Assembly (NCBI GenBank): GCA_034096865.1
Contig: JAWQFJ010029059.1
Span: 1-10,891, forward strand
DNA: 10,891 nucleotides
Direction: 5' to 3'
Source: Theodoxus fluviatilis
Taxonomy: Eukaryota; Mollusca; Gastropoda; Cycloneritida; Neritidae
A model generated the notes under the pieces. The model ran no database searches. It worked only from the letters and a program-made list of their open reading frames with translations, and had not been told where the DNA came from. Positions 8,331 through 10,891 of the stretch are shown piece by piece (within the stretch, counting starts at the first letter, position 1; each line of letters starts with the position of its first letter). The translations under genes and the position numbers were made by a program.

Positions 8331-8390
8331 GTAATTCATGAACGTGGACTTTCAGCGTGGTCTTAGACCACTGCAGCTGGTCTCGGGCTA

Positions 8391-8450
8391 CTGTCGTAGT
8401 CTACAATTCATGAACGTGGACTGTCGTAGTCTACAATTCATGAACGTGGA
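8391..8450 (+). repeat. Two exact 30-bp subterminal tandem repeats, left arm
   Basis: The unit starting CTGTCGTAGTCTACAATTCA and ending TGAACGTGGA occurs twice without change (8391-8420, 8421-8450). Its second half also forms the outer tip of the element (AATTCATGAACGTGGACT from 8333). Repeated subterminal words of this kind are typical transposase or accessory-protein binding sites; here the Myb-like protein is the obvious candidate binder (inference). Confidence 0.85.
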
Positions 8451-8903
8451 CTTTGGTTCAGTCTCATACTGAACTGCGGACTACGGTGGTCCAAGGATTT
8501 TTTGGACTACACACCAAAGTCCAAGGCTGCCGCGAAATTAAATGGCCGATCTGTCTACGGTTACGAGCAGAAATCGCTGTATTTTGGGACACTAGAAACC
8601 CATCGAAAGAAAATGTAAGCCATGAACAGCATTAAATTATCAAAGCTGTATGTTGGTTGCATCGATAGGGCGTGAAAGAGCTGACATTTTACAATTGGGA
8701 ATGCAGGTCGCCGAGCATCTCAAGCTTCGCGCACTTCTATTTATAACTGACGCGCGGACCTCAGCGACACCAGTAAACATTGTTGTCCTCGAACCTGCAT
8801 GCTGCTGTTGACATTGGGTACAATGCTAGTGTTGTCTGATGCTATGAAAACGATACATTAAAATTGCATCTTTGTTATGAAAACATGGCTCAGATTAAAT
8901 TGC

Positions 8904-8909
8904 TTTATT
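8904..8909 (-). terminator. AATAAA polyadenylation signal-like word for the left Myb ORF
   Basis: TTTATT on the plus strand reads AATAAA on the coding strand, about 245 bases past the stop of the left-arm Myb ORF. It is conserved in the mirror arm. A lone hexamer in AT-rich DNA is weak evidence. Confidence 0.3.
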
Positions 8910-8970
8910 TTTGGTAACTGAGAAAATGTGTGACGATTGCCAGGGTTTCACGAGTTTGATGGGAAAAGTG

Positions 8971-8986
8971 CGAGCTGAGGCTGATC

Positions 8987-9080
<94 letters not shown>

Positions 9081-9247
9081 CACTGTGTGTGTATATTTTT
9101 CCTCATCAAGACAGATTTTTGTTCCACCCCTTCCTTACTGAATTTCAATGGTTCTCACTTGGAAATCCTTCTGCTCGTTTGCCTCTTGCTGATGAACTTA
9201 ATAATCGGTGACACACACACACACACATTCGAGCCAGCCTCAGCTCG
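8971..9247. repeat. Nested inverted-repeat unit (277 bp) in left arm
   Basis: It begins with CGAGCTGAGGCTGATCGA followed by GT repeats and ends with CA repeats followed by TTCGAGCCAGCCTCAGCTCG, so its ends are inverted copies (core CGAGCTGAGGCTG, with AAGT[G/A] just outside). It contains the long GT tract and the last 23 codons or so of the Myb ORF. It looks like a small inserted or rearranged unit that replaced the Myb protein's C-terminus. Confidence 0.6.
8989..9079 (+). repeat. (GT)n microsatellite in left arm
   Basis: About 91 bases of pure GT inside the nested unit. It marks the boundary between the near-identical inner part and the diverged outer part of the palindrome arm. Confidence 0.98.
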
Positions 9248-9424
9248 TACTTCATTTGTCACCTCCTCCCACGCTGTCCCTCTTCTTTTGTTTGCTTGGG
9301 CTGTGTGTATGCTGCTGTTAATGTATCCGTATCTTGCTGACACCGCTTTTATGATAGCTACGGATTCCCGCTCCGTGAAATCGGGGCTTTTCTTCGAGAT
9401 TTTGCTACCGATCGTGGCTGACAT
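9155..9424 (-). CDS. Myb/SANT-like DNA-binding protein, left-arm copy
   Basis: This ORF has 89 codons. Residues 16-62 (FTERES...ARYGYIN...NKRRGTAWEEVTNEV) fit the Myb/SANT-like domain family (Myb_DNA-bind_5 type) seen in NAIF1-like proteins and in the second protein of PIF/Harbinger transposons, which binds the transposon ends and helps import the transposase. The conserved NKR-x4-AW-EVT block is present. Ile39 distinguishes it from the right-arm copy (Met39). Only the DNA-binding domain is there. From residue 67 the frame reads through a short CA/GT tract (VCVCV) into the nested inverted-repeat unit and stops, so the normal C-terminal region appears to be missing. The ORF may be a truncated remnant or a stand-alone DNA-binding domain. 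The ATG is preceded by AAA and an in-frame stop shortly upstream. Confidence 0.65.
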   Translation of the reverse strand: MSATIGSKISKKSPDFTERESVAIIKAVSARYGYINSSIHTAQANKRRGTAWEEVTNEVRAEAGSNVCVCVSPIIKFISKRQTSRRISK

Positions 9425-9792
9425 TTTTGACGGGAAGTTTGAAGCGGTACGCTATGCGCTTGCGCACTGGGCGGAATCCCCGGGAATTCCACCTCATTCT
9501 GAAAATAAACCATAGACTAGGTCAATCAGTCCCAGCCTTTCAAGTCAAAACTCAGTCTGGAATCGTGAATCGTAGACTCGCTGAGTCCCAGACTAGTCCC
9601 AGACCACCGCTGGTCTGGGACTAGTCTGGGACTCAGCGAGTCTACGATTCACGATTCCAGACTGAGTTTTGACTTGAAAGGCTGGGACTGATTGACCTAG
9701 TTTATGGTTTATTTTCAGAATGAGGTGGAATTCCCGGGGATTCCGCCCAGTGCGCAAGCGCATAGCGTACCGCTTCAAACTTCCCGTCAAAA
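9425..9792. promoter_or_regulatory. Shared palindromic upstream region of the two divergent Myb ORFs
   Basis: This 368-base region between the two start codons is self-complementary, so each ORF has the same ~180-base leader. It contains repeated GTCTGGGACT / AGTCCCAGAC words around the centre, a TGCGCAAGCGCA word (9751-9762) resembling NRF1-type palindromes, and a TTTATTTTCAG acceptor-like word. A bidirectional promoter role is inferred from position; no TATA box is evident. Confidence 0.3.
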
Positions 9793-10062
9793 ATGTCAGC
9801 CACGATCGGTAGCAAAATCTCGAAGAAAAGCCCCGATTTCACGGAGCGGGAATCCGTAGCTATCATAAAAGCGGTGTCAGCAAGATACGGATACATTAAC
9901 AGCAGCATGCACACAGCCCAAGCAAACAAAAGAAGAGGGACAGCGTGGGAGGAGGTGACAAATGAAGTACGAGCTGAGGCTGGCTCGAATGTGTGTGTGT
10001 GTGTGTCACCGATTATTAAGTTCATCAGCAAGAGGCAAACGAGCAGAAGGATTTCCAAGTGA
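9793..10062 (+). CDS. Myb/SANT-like DNA-binding protein, right-arm copy
   Basis: This 89-codon mirror of the left-arm ORF is identical except Met39 for Ile39. The start is fixed by an in-frame TAG at 9763-9765 and an A at -3 of the ATG at 9793. The domain spans residues 16-62: an N-terminal helix after FTERE, a middle loop with YGYIN, and the NKRRGTAW...EVT recognition-helix block. The C-terminal VCVCVSPIIKF... is derived from the nested repeat, not from the Myb family. The AG at 9717-9718 ends a TTTATTTTCAG tract and could be a splice acceptor for an upstream exon, but no matching donor is evident. That both copies remain open, while nearby LINEs are full of stops, fits either recent duplication and gene conversion or continued selection. 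The sequence alone does not decide. Confidence 0.65.
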   Translation: MSATIGSKISKKSPDFTERESVAIIKAVSARYGYINSSMHTAQANKRRGTAWEEVTNEVRAEAGSNVCVCVSPIIKFISKRQTSRRISK

Positions 10063-10136
10063 GAACCATTGAAATTCAGTAAGGAAGGGGTGGAACAAAA
10101 ATCTGTCTTGATGAGGAAAAATATACACACACAGTG

Positions 10137-10232
<96 letters not shown>

Positions 10233-10248
10233 GATCAGCCTCAGCTCG
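9970..10248. repeat. Nested inverted-repeat unit (279 bp) in right arm
   Basis: This is the mirror of the unit at 8971-9247, two bases longer because of the CA tract. The left end lies inside the Myb codons for VRAEAGS; the right end, read inverted, would translate as KVRAEADR, so the two ends resemble two copies of the same coding snippet. Confidence 0.6.
10138..10230 (+). repeat. (CA)n microsatellite in right arm
   Basis: About 93 bases of pure CA, the mirror of the left-arm GT tract and one dinucleotide longer. Confidence 0.98.
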
Positions 10249-10309
10249 CACTTTTCCCATCAAACTCGTGAAACCCTGGCAATCGTCACACATTTTCTCA
10301 GTTACCAAA

Positions 10310-10315
10310 AATAAA
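10310..10315 (+). terminator. AATAAA polyadenylation signal-like word for the right Myb ORF
   Basis: AATAAA about 250 bases downstream of the right-arm Myb stop codon, in the mirror position of the left-arm word. Confidence 0.3.
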
Positions 10316-10768
10316 GCAATTTAATCTGAGCCATGTTTTCATAACAAAGATGCAATTTTAATGTATCGTTTTCATAGCATCAGACAACACTAGCATTGTA
10401 CCCAATGTCAACAGCAGCAGGCAGGTTCGAGGACAATAATGTTTACTGGTGTCGCTGAGATCCGCGCGTCAGCTATAAATAGAAGTGCGCGAAGCTTGAG
10501 ATGCTCGGCGACCTGCATTCCCAATTGTAAAATGTCAGCTCTTTCACGGCCTATCGATGCAATAAACAAACAGCTTTGATAATTTAATGCTGTTCATGGC
10601 TTACGTTTTCTTTCGATGGGTTTCTAGTGTCCCAAAATACAGCGATTTCTGCGCGTACCGTAGACAGGGTCGGCCATTTAATTTCGCGGCAGCCTTGGAC
10701 TTGGGTGTGTAGTCCAACAAATCCTTGGACCACCGTAGTCCGCAGTTCAGTCTGAGACTGAACCAAAG

Positions 10769-10828
10769 TCCACGCTCATGAATTGTAGACTACGACAGTC
10801 CACGTTCATGAATTGTAGACTACGACAG
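10769..10828 (-). repeat. Two 30-bp subterminal tandem repeats, right arm
   Basis: These are the mirror copies of the left-arm pair, at 10769-10798 and 10799-10828. The inner one has one change (GCTCATG for GTTCATG). A third partial copy is the outer tip at 10868-10887. Confidence 0.85.
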
Positions 10829-10891
10829 TAGCCCGAGACCAGCGGCAGTGTCTAAGACCACGCTGAAAGTCCACGTTCATGAATTACACCC

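Larger units (their letters stand above)
8331..9606 (+). repeat. Left arm of the ~1.28-kb inverted repeat
   Basis: Positions x here pair with about 19217-x near the centre and 19219-x beyond the long GT tract, the shift being one dinucleotide of tract length. 8989-9606 matches the right arm with two substitutions (9310 and 9515). 8331-8988 carries roughly nineteen substitutions or one-base indels. The difference is far larger than chance would give for a uniformly ageing duplication. Confidence 0.95.
9611..10887 (-). repeat. Right arm of the ~1.28-kb inverted repeat
   Basis: This is the reverse complement of the left arm, separated from it by the 4-base centre 9607-9610. Substitutions are concentrated beyond the CA tract (after 10230), including changes near 10420, 10440, 10460-10475, 10550-10575, 10655-10670 and 10700-10712. 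The arm may continue past the window end. Confidence 0.95.
8331..10891. mobile_element. Palindromic (fold-back) DNA element carrying two divergent Myb/SANT-like ORFs; right end beyond window
   Basis: Sequence from 8331 to 9606 is the inverse of 9611-10887, so the whole unit folds into a hairpin with ~1.28-kb arms and a 4-base loop. Each arm has the outer motif GTAATTCATGAACGTGGACT, a Myb/SANT-like ORF and an AATAAA downstream of it. The left edge coincides with the break in a LINE zinc-finger coding sequence, which supports insertion of a discrete element. The edge may begin with GGG(C)TGTAATTC: the last bases of the window, inverted, read GGGTGTAATTC. G-rich ends plus a Myb/SANT protein fit PIF/Harbinger transposons, but no DDE transposase is present, so this would be non-autonomous. 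Target-site duplication cannot be checked because the right flank is missing. Confidence 0.7.

Noticed and set aside
8391..8450. CRISPR-like array
   Set aside because: There are only two directly adjacent 30-bp units with no spacers, in a eukaryotic transposon.
8453..8635. 60-codon ORF repeated in both arms (mirror 10584-10766)
   Set aside because: It is short and without a domain. The arms differ here by frame-neutral substitutions and paired one-base indels, so persistence in both arms reflects duplication; evidence for coding is too weak.
9087..9515. 142-codon hydrophobic ORF and its mirror at 9702-10130
   Set aside because: It lies antisense to the Myb/SANT-like ORF and owes its hydrophobicity to the complement of charged codons; no domain is visible.
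9427..9790. Pair of mirrored 65-codon ORFs crossing the palindrome centre
   Set aside because: They overlap each other in a self-complementary region, have no domain and fit the shared upstream region of the Myb ORFs better.
8331..10887. Palindrome as a sequencing or assembly fold-back artefact
   Set aside because: Not fully excluded, but the arms differ by about twenty substitutions and indels concentrated in the outer parts, while a read-through artefact would give uniformly near-identical arms; the left edge also falls at a biologically sensible insertion point.

Overview
The window looks like repeat-rich metazoan genomic DNA. It holds decayed non-LTR retrotransposons of animal type, very dense microsatellites, a tRNA-derived SINE-like head and a long palindromic DNA element carrying Myb/SANT-like ORFs. 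There are no bacterial operons, Shine-Dalgarno sites or phage genes. This mixture is common in molluscs and other lophotrochozoans and also in some crustaceans; the sequence does not let me choose between them. I recognise no intact host gene.

Layout. Positions 1-3358, minus strand: one long LINE copy read right to left, with an AP-type endonuclease, a reverse transcriptase and a C-terminal CCHC knuckle. It is broken by at least four in-frame stops and four frame changes, and its 3' end runs off the left edge. It abuts a ~550-bp purine (GA) tract (3358-3906). 3907-4830 is pyrimidine-rich, gene-free DNA with a strong G-quadruplex motif and a possible retrotransposon tail. This tail leads into a ~500-bp pentanucleotide array (4834-5336). 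5461-6151 is a chain of simple repeats, (GT)n, a diverged 105-bp tandem duplication, (GGAT)n, (GA)n and (CA)n. 6152-8040 holds no recognised gene, but contains a second G-quadruplex motif and a tRNA-like SINE head at 7309-7368. 8091-8330, plus strand, is the C-terminal stub of a second, different LINE family.

8331-10891 (window end) is the most notable part: a near-perfect palindrome with ~1.28-kb arms around a 4-nt centre (9607-9610). Each arm carries the same 89-codon ORF whose N-terminal two thirds is a Myb/SANT-like DNA-binding domain of the kind found in PIF/Harbinger transposons and NAIF1-like proteins. The two ORFs point away from each other from a shared palindromic upstream region. 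Each arm also has outer 30-bp tandem subterminal repeats, a nested ~277-bp inverted-repeat unit fused to the end of the Myb ORF, and a long GT/CA tract. The element sits in the zinc-finger coding part of the second LINE, so it inserted after that LINE. Arm-to-arm divergence is not uniform: the inner ~620 bp differ by two substitutions and a dinucleotide length change, while the outer ~660 bp carry roughly nineteen differences.

No gene network is visible. The window is best read as layered mobile-element and microsatellite DNA, with one potentially functional pair of small DNA-binding-protein ORFs inside a fold-back transposon.
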